Source of the DNA: Pseudomonadales bacterium
Lineage (GTDB): Bacteria; Pseudomonadota; Gammaproteobacteria; Pseudomonadales; UBA5518
Reading direction: 5' to 3'
Assembly (NCBI GenBank): GCA_022072145.1
Contig: JAJVIG010000044.1
Span: 1-44,700, forward strand
Length of the DNA stretch: 44,700 bases
The notes under the pieces are model-generated. The model searched no databases. It was not told the origin of the DNA and worked only from the letters and a program-made list of their open reading frames with translations. The position numbers and the translations under genes were made by a program. This document shows, piece after piece, positions 17,095 through 24,644 of this stretch; position 1 is the stretch's first letter, and every line of letters begins with the position of its first letter.

Positions 17095-18648
17095 ATGAAC
17101 CCGACGATCGGCTCACTGCTGCGCCCCGGTGCTTTTCCCGGCTGCGGGGAAGCGGCGCGGCTGATCGAGACGCACATCTCGTGGGTGCTGCTGGCGGGGG
17201 AGTTCGCCTACAAGATCAAGAAGCCCCTCGACCTGGGCTTTCTCGACTACTCGACGCTCGCTTTGCGCCGCCACTTCTGCGAGGAGGAACTGCGCGTCAA
17301 CCGCCGCTACGCGCCGCAGCTGTACCTGGACGTGGTCGCCGTCACCGCCGGTGCCGACGGCGCCGGCATCGGCGGCAACGGGACGGTGCTCGACTACGCG
17401 GTGCGCATGCGCCGTTTCCCCGACGACGCGCTGCTCTGCGATGCGGCGGCGCGCGGGGCCGTCGGCACGGAGGTCTGGCGCCGCTTCGGGGACGATATCG
17501 CCGCCGTGCACGCCACGCTGCCGGTCGCCGGCCCGCAGCACGACGACGGGCGCGGTACGCCCCTGAAGGTGCGCGACGCGGTGAACCAGAATTTCCGCCA
17601 GATCCGTCCCTACCTGCGCGAGGTGGCCGATATCGGCCTGCTGAACCGGCTCGAGGAGCAGGCATGGGCGGCCTGCCAGGCGCACGAACGCACGCTGTGG
17701 CAACGCTACGAGGCCGGTCTGGTACGCGAATGCCACGGCGACCTGCATCTGGGCAACATCGTGCTGCTCGACGAGCGCGCGGTAGCCTTCGATGCGATCG
17801 AGTTCAATCCGGCGCTGAGCTGGATCGATCCGCTGAGCGAACTCGCCTTCCTGGTCATGGATTGCGAGAGTCGTGGCTGTGGTGACGGTGGTTTCGTCGC
17901 ACTGAACGCGTGGCTGGAGCGCTCGGGCGACTACGCTGGCCTGGCGTTGCTCGATTTTTTCTGTGCCTATCGCGCGATGGTGCGAGCGAAGGTCGCCGCG
18001 CTCGGCGGCGGCCGTCCGCCGTTCGGCGAGGGCTCGCAAGCGCAGCACGACTGCCGGCGTTACCTCGCGCTGGCCGAGCGCTTCACGCGGCCGCGGAGCG
18101 CGTTTCTCGCCATTACCTGCGGGGTGTCGGGTTCCGGCAAGTCGACGCTTGCGGAGACGGTCGCCGGCGCCGCGCGTGCGATCCGGTTGCGCTCGGACGT
18201 GGAGCGCAAGCGGTTGTTCGGGCTGGCCCCGAACGCCGACAGCCGTGCCGCGGTCGGCGAGGGGATCTACGGACAGGACGCGAGCCGGCGCACCTTCGCG
18301 CGGCTGGCGGAGCTGGCGCGGGACGTCGTCCGTGGCGGATTGCCGGTGATCGTCGATGCGACGTTCATCCACCGGGGGCACCGCGACGATTTCCGCCGGC
18401 TTGCCGGTGAGCTCGGCGTGCCCTTCCACATCCTGTTCTGCGAGGCGCCGCGCGAGGAGCTCGAGCGCCGCGTGCGCACGCGCCATCACGCGCGCGACGA
18501 CGCCTCCGAGGCCGACGAGGCGGTGCTCGCAGCACAGCTCGCCGCGGCCGAGCTCCCGGATCCGGCGTCCGAGCCGGAGACGCTGCGCGCAGCAGGAGGG
18601 CGGGCGTTGGCGCTGCCGGAGCTGCTGGCGTGTCTCACCGGCGCTTGA
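17095..18648 (+). CDS. APH-like phosphotransferase / AAA ATPase-kinase fusion
   Basis: 517 residues in two domains. The N-terminal part resembles aminoglycoside-phosphotransferase-like kinases, with CHGDLHLGNIVLLD near 213 (catalytic loop) and FDAIEFNPALSWIDPLSELAF near 230. The C-terminal part has a P-loop GVSGSGKST near 343 and an arginine-rich AAA_33/zeta-kinase-like body (LRSDVERKRLF near 368, VIVDATFIHRGHR near 420). This fusion is widespread in Proteobacteria and its substrate is not known. It starts 21 bases after the SDR gene and precedes an Hsp20 gene, suggesting a stress-related context rather than antibiotic resistance. Confidence 0.85.
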   Translation: MNPTIGSLLRPGAFPGCGEAARLIETHISWVLLAGEFAYKIKKPLDLGFLDYSTLALRRHFCEEELRVNRRYAPQLYLDVVAVTAGADGAGIGGNGTVLDYAVRMRRFPDDALLCDAAARGAVGTEVWRRFGDDIAAVHATLPVAGPQHDDGRGTPLKVRDAVNQNFRQIRPYLREVADIGLLNRLEEQAWAACQAHERTLWQRYEAGLVRECHGDLHLGNIVLLDERAVAFDAIEFNPALSWIDPLSELAFLVMDCESRGCGDGGFVALNAWLERSGDYAGLALLDFFCAYRAMVRAKVAALGGGRPPFGEGSQAQHDCRRYLALAERFTRPRSAFLAITCGVSGSGKSTLAETVAGAARAIRLRSDVERKRLFGLAPNADSRAAVGEGIYGQDASRRTFARLAELARDVVRGGLPVIVDATFIHRGHRDDFRRLAGELGVPFHILFCEAPREELERRVRTRHHARDDASEADEAVLAAQLAAAELPDPASEPETLRAAGGRALALPELLACLTGA

Positions 18649-18728
18649 TCGTGGTCAAGGATCGGCGCCGCAGCGCGCCGGATAGTGGACACACGAGCAT
18701 TTTCGACAACGCATCGGGAGGAATGGCG

Positions 18729-19178
18729 ATGGCCGCTTCGCAATGGGACGCCCTGCACGAACTCGAGGAACTGCTGCAGCGTTACGGTCATGGCGCGCGC
18801 CTTGCCGGCGCCGCTCCGGCGCGCTCGGAGCACCTGGCGACCGCGGACTGGAAGCCGCCGGTGGACATCGCCGAGAGCGCCGAGGCGTACCTGATCGAGA
18901 TGGACATCCCCGGGGTGCCACGCGACGGTGTGCGTGTGACCATCGAGGACGGTGTGCTCACGATCCAGGGCAGCCGCGAGGCAGCCGACGAGGCCGGCAC
19001 CGCGCGTCGGGCGCACCGCAGCGAGCGTCCGCACGGACGCTTCGCGCGCAGTTTCGCGCTGCCCGAGGGCGCCGATCCCGAGCGCGTCTCGGCGCGCATC
19101 GAGGACGGGGTGCTGCACGTGGCGATCGCGCGCCGCGCTGAACGCGGGCGGCGCGGCGTCGAGATCCGCGTCGACTAG
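18729..19178 (+). CDS. Small heat-shock protein, Hsp20/alpha-crystallin family
   Basis: 149 residues. The alpha-crystallin domain runs from about residue 35 (WKPPVDIAESAEAYLIEMDIPGV) through VTIEDGVLTIQGSR to FALPEGADPERVSARIEDGVLHV near 125. A final I-x-V element (EIRVD) suits oligomer contacts. The start at 18729 is chosen because GGGAGG at 18716-18721 lies 7 bases upstream; the in-frame ATG at 18723 is only 1 base from it. It is an ATP-independent holdase for unfolding proteins in the cytoplasm. It follows the APH/AAA fusion gene by 80 bases. Confidence 0.92.
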   Translation: MAASQWDALHELEELLQRYGHGARLAGAAPARSEHLATADWKPPVDIAESAEAYLIEMDIPGVPRDGVRVTIEDGVLTIQGSREAADEAGTARRAHRSERPHGRFARSFALPEGADPERVSARIEDGVLHVAIARRAERGRRGVEIRVD

Positions 19179-19181
19179 GGT

Positions 19182-19835
19182 TCAGCGTCGCCTGGGCGCG
19201 GGTGTGGTGCCGCGGTGGTGGATCGCGAGCGCGGTCTGCATGAATTCGCGCTGCAGCGCGCCGACGTGTGGCGCGACCAGTGACAGCACCTGCAGCACGC
19301 CGTCGTCGATGATTCCTTCATCGTCGCCGGGGCGGTCGCCCATCAGGTTGTCGAAGTTCAGCCAGTAGGTGATCGTCAGCGCGATGCTGCGCGCGAGCAG
19401 CGCGATGCGCTCGTCGTCGATGTCCATGATGCCGGCCTCGCGCAACTGCACGCAGATCGCGCGCGCCGCGTCCTGCTTCATGTGCAGCAGCCGGCGGAAC
19501 GGGCGGCGGATGTGCTCGTAGCGCTGCAGCAACAGCGAGACGTTGCGGTACAGGAAGCGGTAGGCGTGGATGTGCTCGAACACCACGACCAGGTAGAACC
19601 AGTTGTCCTCGAGGCGCAACGGGTTCTGCACCGGTGCGCGCAGGATCACGTTGAACTGCTCGTAGAAGCGCGCGAACAGTTCCCCGACCAGTTCCTCCTT
19701 GCCCTTGAAGTGGTAGTAGAGGTTGCCGGGGCTGATGTCGAGCTCGTTGGCGATGTCGACGCTGGTGACGTTCGGTTCGCCTTCGCGGTTGAACAGCTCG
19801 AGGCTGACGTGGACGATGCGCTCGCGTGTTTTCAT
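19182..19835 (-). CDS. phaD: TetR-family regulator, PhaD-like
   Basis: 217 residues from the ATG at 19835 (another in-frame ATG lies at 19847). The N-terminus MKTRERIVHVSLELFNREGEPNVTS followed by DIANELDISPGNLYYHFKGKEELV is a textbook TetR helix-turn-helix and closely resembles Pseudomonas PhaD. The rest is a helical ligand-binding domain. PhaD activates phasin and PHA genes in response to a CoA-type metabolite. Here the gene is divergent from a phasin across about 60 bases, which supports that role, although no PHA synthase is in the window. Symbol by resemblance and context. Confidence 0.75.
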   Translation of the reverse strand: MKTRERIVHVSLELFNREGEPNVTSVDIANELDISPGNLYYHFKGKEELVGELFARFYEQFNVILRAPVQNPLRLEDNWFYLVVVFEHIHAYRFLYRNVSLLLQRYEHIRRPFRRLLHMKQDAARAICVQLREAGIMDIDDERIALLARSIALTITYWLNFDNLMGDRPGDDEGIIDDGVLQVLSLVAPHVGALQREFMQTALAIHHRGTTPAPRRR

Positions 19836-19847
19836 TGCTCCGAACAT

Positions 19848-19855
19848 TACTAGTA
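19848..19855. promoter_or_regulatory. 8-bp palindrome in the regulator-phasin gap; candidate TetR operator
   Basis: TACTAGTA is a perfect palindrome in the roughly 60-base gap between the divergent PhaD-like and phasin genes, so it is placed where one dimer could control both. TetR sites are usually longer, and the flanks are not symmetrical, so this is suggestive only. Confidence 0.35.
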
Positions 19856-19894
19856 TGCTGTGGCCGATTCCAGTGGCAGGCGGAGGACACGGCG

Positions 19895-20614
19895 ATGGCG
19901 AGATCGCGCAGGCAGAAGCAGCAGGAGAGCAGCGAGACGGTCGCCCGCAGGATCTGGCTCGCCGGGCTGGGCGCCTACGGCAAGAGCCTCGAGGACGCGC
20001 ACGACCAGCTCGACAAGGCGAGCCAGGACGCGTCGCGTTTCTTCCACGACCTGGTCGACAAGGGCCAGTCGATCGAGGAGCAGAGCCGCGACGCTATCCG
20101 TGAGCGGATCACCGAGGCGCGCGAGCGGATCACCGGCGCGCGTGAGCGCATCAGCGAGGTGGCCGGCAACAACACGCGCTCGGTCGAGGACATGATCAGC
20201 CGCGTGCGCCAGCGTCTGGGTTTCGGCGACGATCCGGTGCAGGGACGGCTCGACGCGCTGGCCCGGCAGGTCAATTCGCTGGCGCGCGCGGTCACCGGTA
20301 TGGCGCGACGCGGCGACGAGGGTGCGCCGCCGGATGACGAACCGCCACGGCGCAAGGCGCGCGGAGCCGCGAGCGAAGAGCGCTCGGCGAAGACTACGAG
20401 GAAAACCACGAAGAGGCGGCAGGGCGCGAAGTCCGCGGTTGCCGCGAAGGCGCGGGCGACCGCCAAGGCCGCCAGACCCGCGACTACCCGTGCCGCCGGT
20501 GCGGGGCGCACGACACCGCGCACCGGGGTGGCGAAATCGTCGGGCGCCGCGCCGAAAGGCAAGGCCAGGGCTGGCGGCGCGCGCCGCGCAACGCGCGGGG
20601 GCGCCAAACGGTAG
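19895..20614 (+). CDS. Phasin, PHA granule-associated protein with H1-like tail (PhaF/PhaI-like)
   Basis: 239 residues from the ATG at 19895, with GCGGAGGA 7 bases upstream. The first 140 residues are a phasin domain (RRIWLAGLGAYGKSLEDA, then FFHDLVDKGQSIEEQSRD) with long amphipathic helices including three tandem heptads, RERITEA-RERITGA-RERISEV (DNA 20099-20161). The tail from about residue 150 is a Lys/Ala/Arg/Thr-rich low-complexity segment resembling histone H1. In Pseudomonas PhaF this tail binds DNA and ties granules to the nucleoid so that both daughters inherit them. It is divergent from the PhaD-like gene. Confidence 0.88.
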   Translation: MARSRRQKQQESSETVARRIWLAGLGAYGKSLEDAHDQLDKASQDASRFFHDLVDKGQSIEEQSRDAIRERITEARERITGARERISEVAGNNTRSVEDMISRVRQRLGFGDDPVQGRLDALARQVNSLARAVTGMARRGDEGAPPDDEPPRRKARGAASEERSAKTTRKTTKRRQGAKSAVAAKARATAKAARPATTRAAGAGRTTPRTGVAKSSGAAPKGKARAGGARRATRGGAKR

Positions 20615-20639
20615 AAGTGGCGCGCCGGCTCGCGGAATC

Positions 20640-21413
20640 TCAGTGCGCGGTGGATGCCGCGAGGAACGCCGGCGCCTCGCCGCCGCCGTGCACGGTGATC
20701 GCGGCGCCCGAGATGTAGCTCGCCAGCGGCGAGGCGAGAAACAGGCAGGTGTTGCCGATGTCCTCGGGTACCGCCATGCGCCCCAGCGGGATCGTGCGGC
20801 CGACCGCGGCGATGCCCTCGGCGTCGCCGTAGTGCAGGTGCGCCTGTTCGGTCTGCACCAGCCCGGCGATCACCGCGACCACGCGTACTTTCGGTGCCCA
20901 TTCGACGGCCAGCGAGTTGCACAGGTTCACCAGTCCCGCCTTGGCGGCGCCGTAGGCGGCGGTTCCCGGCGAGGGGCGGATCGCGCTGACGCTGGCGATG
21001 TTGATGATCGTGCCCCCGCTCGCCTGCTGCTGCATCACGCGGTTGGCGGCCTGGCTGAAGTTCAGCGGCGCGAGCAGGTTCAGCCGGATGATCGATTCGG
21101 AGAAGCGCGGCGAGGCGGTCGCGGCATCGGCGTTGGGTGCGCCGCCGGCGTTGTTGACCAGCACGTCGATGCGTCCGTAGCGCGTGAATACCGCCTCGAC
21201 GCAGCTCGTGATCTGCTCGGCGTCACGCACGTCGGCCTGGAAGAAACTCGCCTCGTTGCCTGCGTGTTCGACCGGCTGCTCGGGTGCCGTGCGACCGACC
21301 ACGGCGACCTGCGCTCCGGCCCCGAGGAAACAGCGGGTGATTCCCGCTCCGACGCCCTTGGCGCCTCCGGTCACGATCACCACCTTACCGTGCATGTCCA
21401 GCCCGTCCTGCAT
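20640..21413 (-). CDS. SDR family oxidoreductase
   Basis: 257 residues. VIVTGGAKGVGAG (13-25) is the cofactor loop, VNNAGGAPN is near 86, and IASVSAIRPSPGTAAYGAAKAG near 136-156 carries the catalytic Ser, Tyr and Lys. The C-terminus YISGAAITVHGGGEAP is typical. The ATG at 21413 is chosen for the GGAGGAAC site just upstream; an ATG at 21395 is also possible. It is divergent from the F420 operon and shares a 126-base control region containing a long palindrome, so joint regulation is plausible. Whether it acts on an F420-linked substrate is unknown. It ends 26 bases from the phasin gene. Confidence 0.88.
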   Translation of the reverse strand: MQDGLDMHGKVVIVTGGAKGVGAGITRCFLGAGAQVAVVGRTAPEQPVEHAGNEASFFQADVRDAEQITSCVEAVFTRYGRIDVLVNNAGGAPNADAATASPRFSESIIRLNLLAPLNFSQAANRVMQQQASGGTIINIASVSAIRPSPGTAAYGAAKAGLVNLCNSLAVEWAPKVRVVAVIAGLVQTEQAHLHYGDAEGIAAVGRTIPLGRMAVPEDIGNTCLFLASPLASYISGAAITVHGGGEAPAFLAASTAH

Positions 21414-21458
21414 GGGTTCCTCCGACTTCAGGCATTTCACTTGCGACGCCGCTTGCGT

Positions 21459-21480
21459 CTAGAATGGCGCGCCATTATAG
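21459..21480. promoter_or_regulatory. 22-bp palindrome with facing -10 boxes between SDR gene and F420 operon
   Basis: The arms match at 10 of 11 positions around a centre at 21469/21470; the core AATGGCG-CGCCATT is perfect. On the plus strand it contains TAGAAT (21460-21465), a good -10 for npdG. On the minus strand it contains an exact TATAAT (21479 to 21474), a -10 for the SDR gene. Candidate start points near 21472 and 21467 would overlap. Clear -35 boxes are lacking on both sides; a plus-strand alternative is TTGCGT (21453-21458) with TATAGC (21476-21481), spaced 17. It may be a shared symmetric promoter, an operator, or both. Confidence 0.5.
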
Positions 21481-21539
21481 CCGGGGCGGCGCGCGATGCG
21501 CGGTCGCGGCCTCACCCACAGCGGCACCGCGGAGGATGC

Positions 21540-22232
21540 ATGAGCGAGGCGAAGGGTTCGAAGAAGATCGCGATTCTGGGAGGAACCGGCGCGCTGGGCA
21601 CCGGACTGGTGCGGCGCTGGACGCAGGCCGGGCACGCCGTGATCATCGGCTCGCGCACGCTCGAGAAGGCGCAGGCGGCGGTCGCCGAACTGAGGCAGGT
21701 CATGGCCGAATGGGGCGCCGCCAGCGTCGACGTCGCCGCGATGGAAAACCTCGATGCCGCGCGCGCGGCCGACATCGTGGTGCTGACGGTGCCGTTCGCG
21801 CACCAGAAGTCCACCCTCGAGCACGTGCGCCCGGCGCTGGCCGGCAAGATCCTGGTCGACGTGACGGTGCCGCTGATGCCGCCGAAGGTGGGCACGGTGC
21901 AGTTGCCCCCCGAAGGTTCGGCCGGCACGGCCGCCCAGCAGCTGCTCGGTGATTCGGTGAAGGTGGTGTCGGCGTTCCAGAACGTCGCGGCGCATCACCT
22001 GCAGGAAGGCCACGGCATCGAGTGCGACGTGCTGGTCTGCGGCAATGACAAGGACGCGCGCGAGGAAGTGATCCGGCTGGTCGAGGCCTGCGGCATGCGC
22101 GGCTTCCACGCCGGACCGATCGCCAACTCCGCCGCCGCCGAGGCGTTGACCTCGGTGATCATCAACATCAACCGCACGTTCAAGTGCCACGCGGGAATCC
22201 GCATCACGGGGATCGACGGCGGAGGTGAGTGA
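21540..22232 (+). CDS. npdG: NADPH-dependent F420 reductase (F420H2:NADP oxidoreductase)
   Basis: 230 residues. KKIAILGGTGALGTGLVRRW (8-27) is the NADP-binding loop, IIGSRTLEKA near 35 matches the family's IGSR motif, and VVLTVPFAHQ and DVTVPL follow as in F420-dependent NADP reductases (TIGR01915 type). The end (ITGID) is typical. The enzyme transfers hydride between NADP(H) and the deazaflavin F420 in the cytoplasm, and in aerobic bacteria supplies F420H2. The ATG at 21540 has GCGGAGGA before it. Its stop overlaps the cofE start by 8 bases, placing it as the first gene of the F420 operon, which strengthens the call. Confidence 0.93.
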   Translation: MSEAKGSKKIAILGGTGALGTGLVRRWTQAGHAVIIGSRTLEKAQAAVAELRQVMAEWGAASVDVAAMENLDAARAADIVVLTVPFAHQKSTLEHVRPALAGKILVDVTVPLMPPKVGTVQLPPEGSAGTAAQQLLGDSVKVVSAFQNVAAHHLQEGHGIECDVLVCGNDKDAREEVIRLVEACGMRGFHAGPIANSAAAEALTSVIININRTFKCHAGIRITGIDGGGE

Positions 22233-22983
22233 CACGCTGCAACTGATCCCGCTCACCGGGCTGCCACTGGTCGAGCCCGGTGACGACGTCGATGGACTGC
22301 TGATCGAGGCGGCGCGCCGGCTGGCAGGCGGTCTGCGCGACGGTGATCTGCTGGTCGTCGCGCAGAAGATCGTCTCCAAGGCCGAGAACCGCTACGTCGA
22401 CCTGCGCGACGTGGTGCCCTCGGCGCGCGCGCTCGAGCTGGCCGGTCCGGCCGACAAGGATCCGCGGCTGATCGAGGTGATCCTGTCCGAATCGCGCGAG
22501 GTGCTGCGCCAGCGACCCGGCGCGCTGATCGTCGAGCATCGTCTCGGTTATGTGCACGCCAACGCCGGTGTGGACCGCTCCAACGTCGCCGACCCGAACA
22601 AGGTGCTGTTGCTGCCGCTGGATCCGGACGCCAGCGCACGGCGCCTGCGCGAGCGCGCCGCGGCCACCGGGGCGACGATCGCGGTGATCATCAACGATTC
22701 CGCCGGCCGGCCGTGGCGCAACGGGATCATCGGCTTCGCGATCGGCTGCGCGGGATTGCGTCCGGTCGTGAACCGGATCGGCGAGCCCGACCTGTTCGGC
22801 CGCAAGCTCGAGATCACCGAGGTCGCGGTCGCCGACGAACTTGCCGCGGCGGCGTCGTTCGTGATGGGGCAGGCGGACGAGGCGATCCCCGCGGTGCTGG
22901 TGCGCGGCGCCGCGCTCGAGCCGTCCGAGGAGGGCATGGGAGCATTGCTGCGCGCGCGCGAGCGCGACCTGTTCCGGCAGTGA
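22225..22983 (+). CDS. cofE: Coenzyme F420:L-glutamate ligase, single domain
   Basis: 252 residues, the length of archaeal CofE and about half that of actinobacterial FbiB. LIPLTGLPLVEPGDDV starts the domain, VVAQKIVSKAEN is near 46, HANAGVDRSN near 111 and INDSAGRPWRNG near 155 bind GTP and metal. It adds L-glutamate residues to F420-0 using GTP. There is no C-terminal nitroreductase-like FMN domain, which in FbiB reduces dehydro-F420. It starts at GTG 22225, overlapping npdG by 8 bases; the nearest GGAGG overlaps the start codon itself, so initiation probably relies on coupling to npdG. Confidence 0.94.
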   Translation: MSDTLQLIPLTGLPLVEPGDDVDGLLIEAARRLAGGLRDGDLLVVAQKIVSKAENRYVDLRDVVPSARALELAGPADKDPRLIEVILSESREVLRQRPGALIVEHRLGYVHANAGVDRSNVADPNKVLLLPLDPDASARRLRERAAATGATIAVIINDSAGRPWRNGIIGFAIGCAGLRPVVNRIGEPDLFGRKLEITEVAVADELAAAASFVMGQADEAIPAVLVRGAALEPSEEGMGALLRARERDLFRQ

Positions 22984-23927
22984 ACGCGGCGCGGCGCGTC
23001 CTCGCGATCTCCGGCGGCGTGGGTGGCGCCAAGCTGGCCAGCGGGCTGGCGGCGGTGCTTGCGCCCGGGGAACTGCTGATCGCCGTGAACACCGGCGACG
23101 ACTTCGAACACCTCGGCCTGACCATCTGCCCGGATCTGGACACGCTGATGTACACGCTGTCCGGGCGCGCCGATCCGGTGCGCGGCTGGGGCCTGGCGGA
23201 CGAGACCTGGCACTGCCTGGATTCGCTGGCGGTGCTGGGCGGGCCGGACTGGTTCCGTCTCGGGGACCGTGACCTGGCGACGCATCTGCGCCGCAGCGAG
23301 TTGCTGCGCGCCGGACGCACGCTGAGCGAGGCCACCGCCGAGCTCGCGCGTGCGCTCGGCGTGCGCCACCCCATCGTGCCGATGAGCGATGCTCCCGTGC
23401 GCACGTCCGTCGACACCGATCGCGGCAGTTTCGCGTTCCAGGAATACTTCGTGCGCGAACGCTGCGAACCGGTGGTGCGCGCGGTGCGCTACGAGCGCGC
23501 GGCGGACGCCGGTCCCGCCCCGGCGCTGCGCGCGTGGATCGACGGCGAGCGCCCGCTGGTCGTGCTGTGTCCGTCGAATCCCTACCTCAGCGTGGACCCG
23601 GTGCTCGCGGTGGCGGGCATGCGCGAGCTGCTCGGCAGCTCGCCCGTGGTCGCGGTGTCGCCGATCGTCGGCGGGCGGGCGTTGAAAGGTCCGGCGGCGA
23701 AGATGATGGCGGAACTCGGGGTGTCGGTGTCCGCGTACGGCGTGGCCGAACACTACCGCGGCCTGCTGCGGGCCTTCGTGATCGACCGTGAGGACGCGGC
23801 GCAGGAGCCGGCGATCGCCGCGCTCGGCATGCGCGTGCTGGTCACCGATACGGTGATGCGCGACGCGGCCGACCGCGAGCGCCTCGCGCGCGAGGTGCTG
23901 CGGTTCATGGCGGAGCCGGCGCGATGA
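22980..23927 (+). CDS. cofD: 2-phospho-L-lactate (or phosphoenolpyruvate) transferase
   Basis: 315 residues from GTG 22980, overlapping the cofE stop in a GTGA. ISGGVGGAKLASGL (10-23) and NTGDDFEHLGLTICPDLDTLMYTL near 37 are CofD/FbiA signatures for the GDP-lactyl donor and Fo. LCPSNPYLSVDPVL is near 197 and SPIVGGRALKGPAAKMM near 229. It joins the guanylylated three-carbon acid made by CofC to Fo, giving F420-0 or dehydro-F420-0. Position between cofE and cofC fits the pathway. Donor preference (2-phospholactate, PEP or 3-phosphoglycerate) cannot be read here. Confidence 0.95.
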   Translation: MNAARRVLAISGGVGGAKLASGLAAVLAPGELLIAVNTGDDFEHLGLTICPDLDTLMYTLSGRADPVRGWGLADETWHCLDSLAVLGGPDWFRLGDRDLATHLRRSELLRAGRTLSEATAELARALGVRHPIVPMSDAPVRTSVDTDRGSFAFQEYFVRERCEPVVRAVRYERAADAGPAPALRAWIDGERPLVVLCPSNPYLSVDPVLAVAGMRELLGSSPVVAVSPIVGGRALKGPAAKMMAELGVSVSAYGVAEHYRGLLRAFVIDREDAAQEPAIAALGMRVLVTDTVMRDAADRERLAREVLRFMAEPAR

Positions 23928-24607
23928 GCGCCGCTGCGCTGTGGGCGCTGGTGCCGCTGAAAAACCTCGACCGTGCCAAGGAACGCCTGGCCGGCGTGCT
24001 GGCGCCTCGCGCGCGGCGCGAACTGGTGGCGGCGATGGCGCGCGATGTGCTCGCCGCGCTGCTGGCGGTGCCGCTCGCGCCGGGGCGGATCGTGCTGGTG
24101 TCCGACGATGACGCGGTGCAGGCGCTGGCACACGAGGCCGGCGTGGCGCTGTTCCGGCCGGGCCCGGCGCCGCGCGATCCCCTGAACTCGGCGCTGGTGG
24201 AGGCCACGCGCTTCGTCGCCGGGCGCGGTGCCGGCGAACTGCTGGTGCTGCACGCCGATCTGCCGTGCGCCACGGCAGCCGAATTGCGCGCGCTGATCGA
24301 TGCGCACCATGCGCGGGCGGCCGGTGGCGGGGGTGCGTGCGTTACGCTGGTCAGCGATCGTGCGGGCAGCGGCACCAACTGCCTGCTCAGCACGCCGCCG
24401 GGTGCCATGGCGTACCGCTTCGGCGCCGACAGCAGGCGCCTGCACCGCGAGGCCGCCGCGGCCGCCGGGGTTGCGTACGGTGAGTTCGCGGGCGCCGGAC
24501 TCGGACGCGACGTCGACCAACCCGAGGAACTGACGGAGCTTGTGGCGGTCTGTGAAAGTGCCCAGAATGACTGCGGAGCGTACACCGCGCGCCTGCTGGC
24601 GTCCTAG
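23924..24607 (+). CDS. cofC: 2-phospho-L-lactate (or PEP/3PG) guanylyltransferase
   Basis: 227 residues, starting in an ATGA overlap with the cofD stop. VPLKNLDRAKERLAGVL (10-26) is the nucleotidyltransferase loop, LVLHADLPC near 107 holds the metal-binding Asp, and SDRAGSGTNCLL near 144 with YRFGADS near 165 complete the CofC/FbiD pattern. It activates a phosphorylated three-carbon acid with GTP for CofD. It is a separate gene, not fused to another cof gene as in some archaea and bacteria. The gene ends 37 bases before the next start. Confidence 0.93.
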   Translation: MSAAALWALVPLKNLDRAKERLAGVLAPRARRELVAAMARDVLAALLAVPLAPGRIVLVSDDDAVQALAHEAGVALFRPGPAPRDPLNSALVEATRFVAGRGAGELLVLHADLPCATAAELRALIDAHHARAAGGGGACVTLVSDRAGSGTNCLLSTPPGAMAYRFGADSRRLHREAAAAAGVAYGEFAGAGLGRDVDQPEELTELVAVCESAQNDCGAYTARLLAS

Positions 24608-24644
24608 CGTTCCGCCTGGCCCCACCCGATCGAGGTCCGATACC

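Noticed and set aside
17700..17800. Antibiotic-resistance aminoglycoside phosphotransferase
   Set aside because: The APH-like fold is fused to an AAA kinase in a common chromosomal family with no resistance role shown.
20322..21539. Long in-frame extension upstream of npdG
   Set aside because: It runs opposite the SDR gene and through its promoter region; the family starts at the ATG 21540 with a good ribosome site.
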